Source: Candidatus Falkowbacteria bacterium CG10_big_fil_rev_8_21_14_0_10_44_15
Lineage (GTDB): Bacteria > Patescibacteriota > Patescibacteriia > Patescibacteriales > XYC2-FULL-47-12
Reading direction: 5' to 3'
DNA: 11,425 bases
NCBI GenBank assembly: GCA_002773575.1
Contig: PFAT01000033.1
Span: forward strand, 1-11,425
Below are positions 1 through 6,148 of this stretch, piece by piece. The position numbers and the translations under genes are program-made. Numbering within the stretch: position 1 is the first letter of the stretch; every line of letters starts with the position of its first letter. The notes below the pieces were generated by a model that saw only the letters and a list, made by a program, of their open reading frames with translations, made no database searches and was not told the origin of the DNA.

Positions 1-1709
1 TTTGGCCGGCGGCTATTTTAGGGATGGCAATTTGTTTGATGTTTATTCTTTCTAAAGTAGTGCGCCTGCGCTCCGCGGACACTTTCATCCCCGTTGTCAT
101 ATTTTTAGCTTTAATAACTTTTTTAGTCGGCGGCAATTTTAATTTAGTAAATGCGCAGCTGCCGACGGAAATCAGCCTGTCAAGAAACCTTTCCTGGCGC
201 ATCGCTCAGGAGAGCTTAAAGCGCGATCCGCTCTGGGGCAGCGGGCCAGCCACTTTTGATTACGCTTTCGTAAAATACCGCGGTTCGGAATTTAATGCCA
301 GTAATTTATGGGACGTCCGCTTTGATACGGCTCACGGAAATTTTTTTGAGTCGTTGGCCACCGTCGGCATTTTGGGAACGGCCTCCCTCGTCATCATCAG
401 TTTAATTTTATTGAGCATCGTGTTTATCGCCTTAAGCCGTTCCGAAAATAAAGAAGTCAAAGTATTTTTATTGGGGGTTTTTTCCAGCTTAGTGGTTTTA
501 GCCGCCAACGCGGCTTTGCTGACGGTTTCCGGCAGCATTATTTTATTAATTGCCGTTTTAGGCTCGCTGACAATGGCTTTGGTAGTTATTAATTACCCGG
601 AGAAATTTAAGGAGTTAAAATTATCCTTTCGGTCTTCGCCTAAATACGCGCTCGCCTTAGCCGCCATTTTTCTCTTAGTGAGCGCGGGCGTAGTAGTGCT
701 TTTCACCAGCGGTTTTAAAATTTATTTAGCCGATTTTTACGCCAATAAAGCTAACGGCGCTGACTCGGCCACAGCCGTTAACTACCTCAATAAGGCGATC
801 GCCACCGCTGATTATCAAGACGAATATTACTTGCGGCTGTCGCGGTTATACATAGTGATGGCTAATCAGGAAGCGAACAAAGGCCAGTCAGCCAACGTCA
901 GCAGCATCCAAAACTATTTAAGTTCCGCGATTCTGACCGGCAAAAGAGCGGTTGATTTAACTCCGAACAGCGTGGTAAATAAAGAGTCGCTGGCGTTAAT
1001 TTATGAAAACGCCGCTACTTACAACATCGCGGGAGCGCTGGAATGGGCGGAGAAATATTACACGGAAGTGACGCAACTGGAACCGGATAATCCGGTTGCT
1101 TACGTCCGCTTAGCCTTAATTAACATGGCGCACGCTAACCAAGAGGCGGGGGCCGAAGAAAAAAATAAATTTTATGCCGAAGCGATAAAATTTTACGGAC
1201 AGGCAATCAGCAAGAAATCCAATTTAGCGCCCGCTTATTACGGCATCGCCATTGCTTACGAAAAGTTAAATAATTACGATCAGGCGATTGAAGAAATAGG
1301 CAAAGCCGTAACCTTGGCGGTTGATAATTTAGACTATCGTTTTGAATTAGGGAGGCTGTATTTTAACCGCGGCGTGCGCAGCCAAAATTTGCAGCAGCAG
1401 CAAACCAAAGAAATCGCCGCCGCGGCCGACCGGGGCCAGACAGTCATTCAGGAGGAAAAATTAAGCGTTCAGGAAGAACAATCAAATCAAGCCGTCACTT
1501 TCAACAACGATTTGCAAGTTGCGGACGCGATTTTTAAAAATGTCATTGAAATAAGCCCAAAGCACGCTAACGCTTTGTACAGTTTAGCTCTCATTTATGA
1601 AACTATCGGCGATAAAGAACAGTCCAAGCAATATTATGGAAAATTACTGGATATCGTTAGCGACCAGCCGACCAAAGAAGCGATTGTAAAGAAACTGCAG
1701 GCGCTGTAA
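1..1709 (+). CDS. O-antigen ligase/polymerase-like membrane protein with C-terminal TPR region (5' truncated)
   Basis: The frame is open to the left edge (first full codon at base 3), so the ATG at 24 is probably internal and the N-terminal membrane helices lie outside the window. Numbering from that ATG: a membrane helix near residues 20-38, then an external loop with SRNLSWRIA (53-61), DPLWGSGPATF (68-78) and TAHGNFFESLATVGILG (102-118). This is the Arg/His loop pattern of the Wzy_C/WaaL O-antigen ligase family, with H104 the likely key histidine. Further helices lie near 112-136, 144-188 and 206-230. From about 235 to 561 the protein is helical with TPR-like units, for example APAYYGIAIAYEKLNNYDQAI and ALYSLALIYETIGDKEQSK, interrupted by a Gln/Glu-rich stretch near 452-495. 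Expected role: joining or polymerising lipid-linked glycan on the outer face of the membrane, or glycosylating surface proteins, with the TPRs binding partners. Family level is fairly sure; substrate unknown. Confidence 0.8.
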   Translation, partial: WPAAILGMAICLMFILSKVVRLRSADTFIPVVIFLALITFLVGGNFNLVNAQLPTEISLSRNLSWRIAQESLKRDPLWGSGPATFDYAFVKYRGSEFNASNLWDVRFDTAHGNFFESLATVGILGTASLVIISLILLSIVFIALSRSENKEVKVFLLGVFSSLVVLAANAALLTVSGSIILLIAVLGSLTMALVVINYPEKFKELKLSFRSSPKYALALAAIFLLVSAGVVVLFTSGFKIYLADFYANKANGADSATAVNYLNKAIATADYQDEYYLRLSRLYIVMANQEANKGQSANVSSIQNYLSSAILTGKRAVDLTPNSVVNKESLALIYENAATYNIAGALEWAEKYYTEVTQLEPDNPVAYVRLALINMAHANQEAGAEEKNKFYAEAIKFYGQAISKKSNLAPAYYGIAIAYEKLNNYDQAIEEIGKAVTLAVDNLDYRFELGRLYFNRGVRSQNLQQQQTKEIAAAADRGQTVIQEEKLSVQEEQSNQAVTFNNDLQVADAIFKNVIEISPKHANALYSLALIYETIGDKEQSKQYYGKLLDIVSDQPTKEAIVKKLQAL

Positions 1710-1719
1710 GCATGGGCAC

Positions 1720-1748
1720 TTGACATATTTTAAAGGAAAACATATAAT
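1720..1748 (+). promoter_or_regulatory. Perfect consensus sigma-70-type promoter of the ribosomal operon
   Basis: TTGACA at 1720-1725 and TATAAT at 1743-1748 are separated by exactly 17 bp, so every consensus position matches. It starts 11 bases after the stop codon of the upstream gene. Transcription would begin near 1755, giving an infA leader of about 200 nt. The DNA just upstream of the -35 box is the GC-containing end of the previous gene and has no A/T-rich UP-like tract, which fits the absence of an alpha C-terminal domain in the rpoA of this window (inference). Confidence 0.85.
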
Positions 1749-1815
1749 AAGCTTAAATTCACAACCGAAATTAAAAGCTAAGATATATTTAGTAACCAAT
1801 CATTATCGATTCGGT

Positions 1816-1857
1816 AAAATTCTTTCCCGCAATACTGCGGGAGGAATTTTTTTAAGT
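1816..1857 (+). terminator. Intrinsic-terminator-like hairpin inside the operon leader (possible attenuator)
   Basis: AAAATTC (1816-1822) pairs with GAATTTT (1844-1850), and CCCGCA (1826-1831) pairs with TGCGGG (1836-1841) around the loop ATAC. T1824-T1825 can pair with A1842-G1843, leaving one bulged T. The 3' side continues into a T-rich run to about 1863. It lies downstream of the promoter at 1720-1748, so transcripts from that promoter would meet it about 60-100 nt after initiation. It may end read-through from the upstream gene, or act as an attenuator giving a short leader RNA of about 100 nt. The hairpin is seen directly; the regulatory role is inference. Confidence 0.6.
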
Positions 1858-1867
1858 TTTTTTATTT

Positions 1868-1943
1868 ACCCCCACACCCAGAATGGCGTTTAGGCTCGCA
1901 CCCCAAGAAACGGGTACGGCCACATCCGTAAGGGTGTGAGGGT
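1868..1943 (+). promoter_or_regulatory. Structured 5' leader of infA (long inverted repeat covering the GAGGG site)
   Basis: ACCCCCACACCC (1868-1879) pairs with GGGTGTGAGGGT (1932-1943), 11 of 12 positions. The 52-nt interior can form ACCC/GGGT (1900-1903/1912-1915) or TACGG/CCGTA (1915-1919/1926-1930); these share base 1915. The GAGGG at 1938-1942, the only Shine-Dalgarno-like sequence near infA, lies in the 3' arm and would be masked when the stem forms. It is followed by 12 nt before the infA ATG. The left end, ACCCCCACACC, is identical to the left end of an inverted repeat at 9221-9231, so this may be a domesticated copy of a dispersed repeat rather than a classical ribosomal-protein leader. 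Confidence 0.5.
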
Positions 1944-1954
1944 GTATTTCCTGA

Positions 1955-2239
1955 ATGACAGACAACAACAAGCCACCGCGGGCAATTAATATTCCCGAGG
2001 GAAACAACAGCCAGAATTCTATCATTAACGCTAAAGATTTTATTGAAGCAGTCGGCGAGGTGCTGGAGCTGAAGCCCGGGGCAACTTTTATCGTCAGCTT
2101 AGAAAGCGGCCATGAAATTTTATGCCATTTGTCCGGCCGGATGAGAATGAATAAAATCAAGCTTTTGCCCGGCGACCGCGTCAAAGTAGCCATGAGCCCT
2201 TACGACTTAACAAAGGGCAGGATTACTTACCGACTGTAA
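1955..2239 (+). CDS. infA: Translation initiation factor IF-1
   Basis: IF-1 is an OB-fold protein that binds the 30S A site during initiation together with IF-2 and IF-3. The core from about residue 28 matches the family well: FIEAVGEVLEL, VSLESGHEILCHLSGRMR, LLPGDRVKVAMSPYDLTKGRITYR. The protein has 94 residues against the usual 72. The extra 23 or so are an N-terminal Asn/Pro-rich, probably disordered segment. An in-frame TGA lies directly before the ATG at 1955, so the reading frame cannot begin earlier; there is no obvious ATG between 1955 and the core. First gene of the nine-gene operon, 4 nt before rpmJ. Its start is preceded by GAGGG at 1938-1942, which lies within an inverted repeat. 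Confidence 0.95.
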   Translation: MTDNNKPPRAINIPEGNNSQNSIINAKDFIEAVGEVLELKPGATFIVSLESGHEILCHLSGRMRMNKIKLLPGDRVKVAMSPYDLTKGRITYRL

Positions 2240-2243
2240 ATTT

Positions 2244-2357
2244 ATGAAAGTGCGTGCGTCAGTTAAACCAATTTGTAAGGATTGCAAGGTAGTCCGCCGT
2301 AAAAAGCGGGTTTATGTTTTGTGTAAAAACCCTAAACATAAGCAGCGGCAAGGATAA
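2244..2357 (+). CDS. rpmJ: 50S ribosomal protein L36 (bL36)
   Basis: A 37-residue basic protein starting MKVRASVKPICKDCKVV, with zinc ligands C11, C14, C27 and H32 in the C-x2-C-x12-C-x4-H arrangement of the zinc-binding form of L36. It ends KHKQRQG. Length and position between infA and rpsM are the usual ones. It starts 4 nt after the infA stop codon with no Shine-Dalgarno sequence, so it is probably translated by coupling with infA. Confidence 0.95.
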   Translation: MKVRASVKPICKDCKVVRRKKRVYVLCKNPKHKQRQG

Positions 2358-2367
2358 TTCAATGTAG

Positions 2368-2424
2368 AATTACGAATTAAAAAATAAATATTCATAAATT
2401 CGTAATTGATAATTGATAATTGAT
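2368..2424 (+). repeat. Inverted repeat plus AATTGAT x3 tandem repeat before rpsM
   Basis: AATTACGAATT (2368-2378) is the exact reverse complement of AATTCGTAATT (2397-2407), with an 18-nt A/T loop. The right arm runs into three exact copies of AATTGAT (2404-2410, 2411-2417, 2418-2424). The last copy supplies the AT of an ATG at 2423. The spacer rpmJ-rpsM therefore consists almost wholly of simple repeats and lacks a Shine-Dalgarno sequence. The A/T-rich tandem may keep the start region unstructured (inference). Confidence 0.7.
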
Positions 2425-2431
2425 GAACACT

Positions 2432-2824
2432 ATGGCAGTAAGAATAGCGGGCGTAACCATTCCTAACGATAAAAGAGTAGAGGTGGCCTTAACCTATATT
2501 TTTGGCATTGGCCGAACCAGCGCTAACCAAATATTGCAAAAAGCGCAGGTAGAGCGCGACACCCGAGTGCATAGTTTAAGCGAAGAAGAGGTAAACAGGT
2601 TAAGGGCTATTATCGAAAAAGAGTATCGAGTGGAGGGCGATTTACGACGGGAAGTAGTAAGCAATATTAAACGCTTAAAAGACATCGGCTGTTACCGCGG
2701 CATCCGGCACAGTAAAGGGTTGCCGGTCAGAGGGCAGCGGACGAAAACCAATTCTCGTACGGTCCGCGGCAACGTCCGAAAAACCACCATTTCCGGTAAG
2801 CGTCCGTCAGCCCAGAAAACTTAA
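2432..2824 (+). CDS. rpsM: 30S ribosomal protein S13 (uS13)
   Basis: S13 sits in the 30S head, contacting the P-site tRNA and intersubunit bridges. The protein reads MAVRIAGVTIPNDKRVEVAL, then YIFGIGRTSANQIL (helix-two-turn-helix part) and the basic tail RGIRHSKGLPVRGQRTKTNSR ending near TISGKRPSAQKT; 130 residues, normal length. I chose ATG 2432 because family members begin M-A-x-R-I-A-G. An in-frame ATG at 2423, which would add M-N-T, is an equally open alternative, and the TTG at 2420 inside the tandem repeat is unlikely. Third gene of the operon; no Shine-Dalgarno sequence. Confidence 0.95.
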   Translation: MAVRIAGVTIPNDKRVEVALTYIFGIGRTSANQILQKAQVERDTRVHSLSEEEVNRLRAIIEKEYRVEGDLRREVVSNIKRLKDIGCYRGIRHSKGLPVRGQRTKTNSRTVRGNVRKTTISGKRPSAQKT

Positions 2825-2850
2825 AAAGCTAACAACCAAAGATTATTTTT

Positions 2851-3363
2851 ATGTCTGAAGAAAAAAAAACAAACGCCGCTTTAGCTGAACCGCCGGAGGG
2901 CGAGGGCGCTGATGTCCAGAGCGCCGTTGACGAAGCCGGCGGAAAAAGTAAAGAAGATCTTAAAGGAAAAAAAGCGCCGTCCGCCGCCGTCCGCCGGAAA
3001 AAGAAAGAAAAAAAGACGGTAGCGGCGGGGCGGGCTTACATCAACGCCACTTATAATAATACTATTATTAGTTTGACGGATCCGGGCGGCAACGCGATAG
3101 CTTGGTCGAGCGCCGGCGCCTGCGGTTTTAAAGGCGCCAAAAAAGCAACGCCTTACGCGGCGCAGGTTATCGTCAAAAAAGCCGTTGATAAAGCGAAGGA
3201 GTACGGGTTGAGAGAGGTAGCCGTTTTCGTCAAAGGCGTCGGTACCGGGCGCGAATCAGCGGTCAGGGCTTTAAACGCAAACGGTTTGAATATTTTAAAC
3301 ATCAAGGATATAACGCCGATTCCTCATAACGGCTGTCGGCCGCGTAAGCCGCGTCGAGTTTAA
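2851..3363 (+). CDS. rpsK: 30S ribosomal protein S11 (uS11) with long N-terminal extension
   Basis: The core from about residue 60 is typical of S11, a 30S platform protein near the mRNA exit: RAYINATYNNTIISLTDPGG, AWSSAGACGFKGAKKATPYA, VKGVGTGRESAVRAL, and the conserved C-terminus PIPHNGCRPRKPRRV. Total length is 170 residues against about 129 in most bacteria. The excess is an N-terminal region: residues 1-40 rich in Glu, Gly, Ala and Lys, then a Lys/Arg stretch (RRKKKEKK, 48-55). The extension is low-complexity and probably disordered. It starts at the only ATG before the core and has no Shine-Dalgarno sequence; the upstream sequence is A/T-rich (gattattttt). Confidence 0.95.
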   Translation: MSEEKKTNAALAEPPEGEGADVQSAVDEAGGKSKEDLKGKKAPSAAVRRKKKEKKTVAAGRAYINATYNNTIISLTDPGGNAIAWSSAGACGFKGAKKATPYAAQVIVKKAVDKAKEYGLREVAVFVKGVGTGRESAVRALNANGLNILNIKDITPIPHNGCRPRKPRRV

Positions 3364-3372
3364 TTATTATCT

Positions 3373-3978
3373 ATGAAAAAATACACTCACAAAATGTGCC
3401 GCCGTTTAGGAGTAAAGCTTTGCCAGTCTGACAAATGTCCGCTCGGGCGCCGCAATTATCCGCCGGGAGTCCATGGCCCCAAAGGAAGGCAGCGTCAGAC
3501 GGAATACGGCATGCAGCTGGCGGAAAAACAGAAAGCCAAGGTCAGCTATAACGTGTTGGAGAAACAATTCCGTTTAATTTTCGAACGAGCCGCTAAAACT
3601 TCCGGAGATGTCGGGCAAAACTTGGTAGTATTGCTGGAGAGGCGGCTGGATAACGTCATTTATCGCTTAGGTTTTGCCGGCAGCCGCGCCCAGGCAAGGC
3701 AATTAGTCAATCATGGGCACTTTTTGGTCAATGGCCAGAAAATTAACATTCCTTCTTATGCCGTTACAGCCGGGGACATAATCGGCTTGCACTCCCACAG
3801 CGCCGACAATAAATATTTTAAGCAGCAGTTGGGTAAATTAAAAGCGGCCGCCATTCCCGGCTGGCTTTATTTTGACTCCTCCAAAAAAGAAGCAAAAGTG
3901 TTAAGCGCCCCCCAATCAAGCGGAGTGGAACAGCTGTTTGATGTGCAGGCGATTACTGAATATTATTCGCGCCGCTAA
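3373..3978 (+). CDS. rpsD: 30S ribosomal protein S4 (uS4)
   Basis: S4 is a primary 16S rRNA-binding assembly protein, and in some bacteria the translational regulator of this operon. Seen: an N-terminal metal-knuckle region with H6, C9, C17 and C22, then RRNYPPGVHGPKGRQRQTEYG, then the S4 RNA-binding domain, roughly residues 90-155 (LERRLDNVIYRLGFAGSRAQ, QLVNHGHFLVNGQKI). It ends YYSRR; 201 residues, normal length. Compared from memory with Thermus S4 (C9-x2-C12-x13-C26-x4-C31), the first Cys is His and about six residues of the loop are missing, leaving H-x2-C-x7-C-x4-C. It starts 9 nt after the rpsK stop codon without a Shine-Dalgarno sequence. Confidence 0.95.
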   Translation: MKKYTHKMCRRLGVKLCQSDKCPLGRRNYPPGVHGPKGRQRQTEYGMQLAEKQKAKVSYNVLEKQFRLIFERAAKTSGDVGQNLVVLLERRLDNVIYRLGFAGSRAQARQLVNHGHFLVNGQKINIPSYAVTAGDIIGLHSHSADNKYFKQQLGKLKAAAIPGWLYFDSSKKEAKVLSAPQSSGVEQLFDVQAITEYYSRR

Positions 3979-4018
3979 CCGGCAGGGGAATTATTTTTAA
4001 GCAGCCGGTTAATTTTTA
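3976..4018 (+). terminator. Hairpin with T-rich tail between rpsD and rpoA
   Basis: TAACCGGC (3976-3983) pairs perfectly with GCCGGTTA (4004-4011) around a 20-nt loop, and is followed by ATTTTTATTT. The 5' arm includes the rpsD stop codon. It may reduce transcription into rpoA or protect the upstream mRNA end; the loop is long for a strong terminator. The pairing is seen; the role is inference. Confidence 0.45.
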
Positions 4019-4037
4019 TTTGGATTTTATATATAAT
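4009..4037 (+). promoter_or_regulatory. Possible internal promoter before rpoA
   Basis: A perfect -10 box TATAAT lies at 4032-4037. The best -35 at 17 bp is TTAATT (4009-4014), a weak match that overlaps the hairpin at 3976-4011. Transcription would start near 4044, only about 9 nt before the rpoA ATG, giving an almost leaderless mRNA. In an A/T-rich spacer a chance TATAAT is quite possible. Confidence 0.3.
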
Positions 4038-4052
4038 TAAAGTTAAAATTTT

Positions 4053-4883
4053 ATGCCCAAAATAGTTTTACCTCAAAAAGTAATCTTTACCCAAACTGAA
4101 GACGCTAACCACGGACAAATAGCGATTGAGCCCTGCTATCCGGGATACGGCATAACCTTAGGGAACGGCTTGCGCCGGGCGTTGCTGTCGTCGTTAAAGG
4201 GGGCAGCGGTGGTGGGGGTCAAAATAAAAGGCACCAGCCACGAATTCACTACTTTGCCGCAGGTTAAAGAGGATGTGTTAGAAATAATTTTAAATTTAAA
4301 GAATTTGCGTCTAAAATTTTTTGGCGCAGAAAATGAAGTCATCAAATTAGAACTGAAAGCGCAAGGAGAAAAAAAGGTAAGCGCCAAAGAGATAACTAAA
4401 AACAGCCAAGTTGAAATTATTAATCCCCAGCTGCACCTCGCGGAAATAACCGACGCGAACGGCAGTTTAGAGATGGAAATTTTTGTCGCTGGCGGATACG
4501 GGTACAGTCCGATTGAGGGCAGGGAAACTCCTAATAAAGAGGTCGGCTACATTGAAATTGACTCCATCTTCAGCCCGGTAAGAGTGGTTAAAGTCAATGT
4601 GGAAAACGTCCGCGTTGGCCAGATGACTGATTGGGATAAATTGATTATTGAGGTAAAAACCGACGGCACCGTCAGTTTTAGGGAAGCTTTTAAGCAAGCG
4701 GCGGAAATTTTGGTTGAACAGTTTTCTTTTGTCTTAGCTGAAGCCAAAAGAGAGGTGGGCGAAGAGGAAGGCGCCGCTGCCGCTCCGGCCGAGGAGGAAG
4801 CCGTTGCGGTTGAAAGCGCCGCTGAACCAAAAGAAAAGAAGCACGCGAGAAAGAAAGACTCCAAGGGAAAAGAAGCGGAATAA
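4053..4883 (+). CDS. rpoA: DNA-directed RNA polymerase alpha subunit lacking the C-terminal domain
   Basis: The alpha dimer is the scaffold for assembly of beta and beta'. The N-terminal domain is complete: EPCYPGYGITLGNGLRRALLSS (about 27-48, cut here in the middle of a longer conserved run), TTLPQVKEDVLEIILNLKNL, GYSPIEGRE, YIEIDSIFSPVRVVKVNVEN, and a final helix REAFKQAAEILVEQF. After about residue 236, where other bacteria have a linker and an 80-residue CTD (E. coli alpha is 329 residues), this protein has only a 40-residue tail. The tail is Glu/Ala-rich, then Lys/Arg-rich, ending DSKGKEAE. No helix-hairpin-helix CTD is present here or in the following spacer. This implies no CTD contact with UP elements or activators (inference). 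No Shine-Dalgarno sequence. Confidence 0.95.
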   Translation: MPKIVLPQKVIFTQTEDANHGQIAIEPCYPGYGITLGNGLRRALLSSLKGAAVVGVKIKGTSHEFTTLPQVKEDVLEIILNLKNLRLKFFGAENEVIKLELKAQGEKKVSAKEITKNSQVEIINPQLHLAEITDANGSLEMEIFVAGGYGYSPIEGRETPNKEVGYIEIDSIFSPVRVVKVNVENVRVGQMTDWDKLIIEVKTDGTVSFREAFKQAAEILVEQFSFVLAEAKREVGEEEGAAAAPAEEEAVAVESAAEPKEKKHARKKDSKGKEAE

Positions 4884-4889
4884 ATTCAA

Positions 4890-4940
4890 ACACCTTCACC
4901 CCCACGCCAAATCTTGGCGGAGGGGAATTCTGGAAGGTGT
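4890..4940 (+). repeat. Nested hairpin element between rpoA and rplQ
   Basis: Outer stem ACACCTTC/GAAGGTGT (4890-4897/4933-4940); middle CCCC/GGGG (4899-4902/4922-4925); inner CGCCAA/TTGGCG (4905-4910/4914-4919) with loop ATC. It occupies most of the 87-nt spacer. Its left part, ACCCCCACGCC at 4898-4908, differs by one base from ACCCCCACACC at 1868 and 9221, so it is probably a member of the same repeat family. There is no T-run after it, so it is not a classical terminator. It may affect rplQ translation or mRNA processing (inference). Confidence 0.65.
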
Positions 4941-4970
4941 CTGGATAAATAATTTAGATTGTAAATAAGT

Positions 4971-5321
4971 ATGCGCCACCGGCAAAGCAATAAAATTTTG
5001 GGACGAACTAAACAGCCGCGGGAAATGATGTTGCGTAATTTAGCGGCCAGTATTATTATTTACGAAAAAGTCAAGACGACGCAAAGCAAAGCCAAGGCCG
5101 TGCGCCCCCTAGTAGAAAAGTTGATTACTGTCAGTAAGCAAAATGATTTAACCGCCCGCCGCAAACTGGCGCGGCTTTTGCCGCAGCCGTTAGCCATCAA
5201 GAAACTGATGGAAACGATAAATAAGCGCTATCTGGACCGGAGCAGCGGCTATACTAAAATCGTCAAACTTAACCGGCGAGCGGGCGATAGCGCAGTTTTA
5301 GCGCAGATTGAACTAGTTTAA
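4971..5321 (+). CDS. rplQ: 50S ribosomal protein L17 (bL17)
   Basis: L17 lies near the peptide exit tunnel of the 50S subunit. The N-terminus MRHRQSNKILGRTKQPREMM and the motif NLAASIIIYEKVKTTQSKAKAVRPLVEKLIT (here from about residue 23) are diagnostic, as is the C-terminal YTKIVKLNRRAGDSA. 116 residues is the usual core length with no extension. It follows rpoA, the standard order, after the hairpin element at 4890-4940, and lies 2 nt before rplM. The start has no Shine-Dalgarno sequence (ttgtaaataagt before ATG). Confidence 0.95.
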   Translation: MRHRQSNKILGRTKQPREMMLRNLAASIIIYEKVKTTQSKAKAVRPLVEKLITVSKQNDLTARRKLARLLPQPLAIKKLMETINKRYLDRSSGYTKIVKLNRRAGDSAVLAQIELV

Positions 5322-5323
5322 AT

Positions 5324-5683
5324 ATGGAACATAAAAGCAACCAACAACCGCAAACAATAGACGCCACGGATAAAGCAATCGGCAGAATCGCTTCGCAAAT
5401 AGCCGTTCTTTTGCGCGGTAAAAACAAGCCGGAGTATCAGCCGCACCTTGACGGCGGCGGCGGCGTGGCCGTGATTAACATCGCTAAGGCTAAATTTAGC
5501 GGAGTAAAATTAAAGCAGGCGGAATACAAAAGGCATTCCGGCTATCCGGGGGGCTTAGTCAGAACAAAAGTAAGCGAAGTCTTTGCCAAAAATCCGGGCG
5601 CCGTTTTGCGTCGGGCCGTTTGGAGCATGCTGCCAAAAAATAAATTAAGACGAGGGATGATAAAAAGATTAAAAATAGTGTAA
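5324..5683 (+). CDS. rplM: 50S ribosomal protein L13 (uL13), short form
   Basis: L13 is an early-assembly protein of the 50S subunit. Recognised from IDATDKAIGRIASQIAVLLRG (shown here by its first and last parts: IDATDKAIGR, ASQIAVLLRG), KNKPEYQPH, YKRHSGYPGGL, and AVWSMLPKNKLRRGMIKRLK. 119 residues against about 142 in E. coli: the N-terminus is shorter, and the protein stops at KRLKIV, before the C-terminal segment that in most bacteria carries a GPEHPH-like motif. The reading frame shows no sign of a frameshift, since rpsI begins only 9 nt after the stop. The start is 2 nt after the rplQ stop codon, so translation is probably coupled. Confidence 0.93.
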   Translation: MEHKSNQQPQTIDATDKAIGRIASQIAVLLRGKNKPEYQPHLDGGGGVAVINIAKAKFSGVKLKQAEYKRHSGYPGGLVRTKVSEVFAKNPGAVLRRAVWSMLPKNKLRRGMIKRLKIV

Positions 5684-5691
5684 TTTAAACT

Positions 5692-6114
5692 ATGGAAAAA
5701 GAAAATAAAACAATCGAGCTGAAAGGAAGATACATCTTTGCCGCCGGTCGGCGCAAAAGAGCCGTCGCCCAAGTGCGAATGTATAAAAACGGCCAAGGGG
5801 CGATGACGATTAACGACAAAAAAATTACGGAATATTTTCCGATAGCCGAGTATGCCCAACTGGTATTGACGCCGCTGAAGCTGGTCGGCTTAGAAGATAA
5901 AGTTGACTGTTCAATTGTCGTGCGCGGCGGCGGCAAGCGCGGTCAGGCGGAAGCGGTCCGGCACGGCCTGGCGCGGGCGCTGATAATGATTGACAAAGAA
6001 TTGAAGCCCGCCTTAAAAGCGGAAAAGTTGCTCACTCGCGATCCGCGCCGGAAAGAAAGAAAAAAGCCGGGTCTTAAAAAAGCGCGGCGCGCCGAACAAT
6101 GGAGCAAACGGTAA
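5692..6114 (+). CDS. rpsI: 30S ribosomal protein S9 (uS9)
   Basis: S9 sits in the 30S head, and its C-terminal tail reaches the P-site tRNA. Seen: YIFAAGRRKRAVAQVRMYK (residues 14-32), DKKITEYFP, VVRGGGKRGQAEAVRHGLAR, LLTRDPRRKERKKPGLKKAR, and the conserved terminal S-K-R that contacts tRNA. 140 residues, about ten more than usual at the N-terminus (MEKENKTIELKG). Last gene of the operon; rplM-rpsI is the standard pair. Start without Shine-Dalgarno sequence (taatttaaact before ATG). Confidence 0.95.
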   Translation: MEKENKTIELKGRYIFAAGRRKRAVAQVRMYKNGQGAMTINDKKITEYFPIAEYAQLVLTPLKLVGLEDKVDCSIVVRGGGKRGQAEAVRHGLARALIMIDKELKPALKAEKLLTRDPRRKERKKPGLKKARRAEQWSKR

Positions 6115-6148
6115 GTTTTACACAACGCATAACATAAAATACGCCACA

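Noticed and set aside
1852..2193. A 113-codon - strand frame opposite infA
   Set aside because: It overlaps a clear IF-1 gene and the structured leader, with no recognisable domain.
2404..2424. AATTGAT triple repeat as a CRISPR-like array
   Set aside because: Period is only 7 bp with no spacers; no CRISPR array is present in the window.
4547..4905. Open reading frames on the - strand opposite the 3' end of rpoA
   Set aside because: They mirror the low-complexity Glu/Ala/Lys tail codons of rpoA and have no family motifs; rpoA on the + strand is certain.
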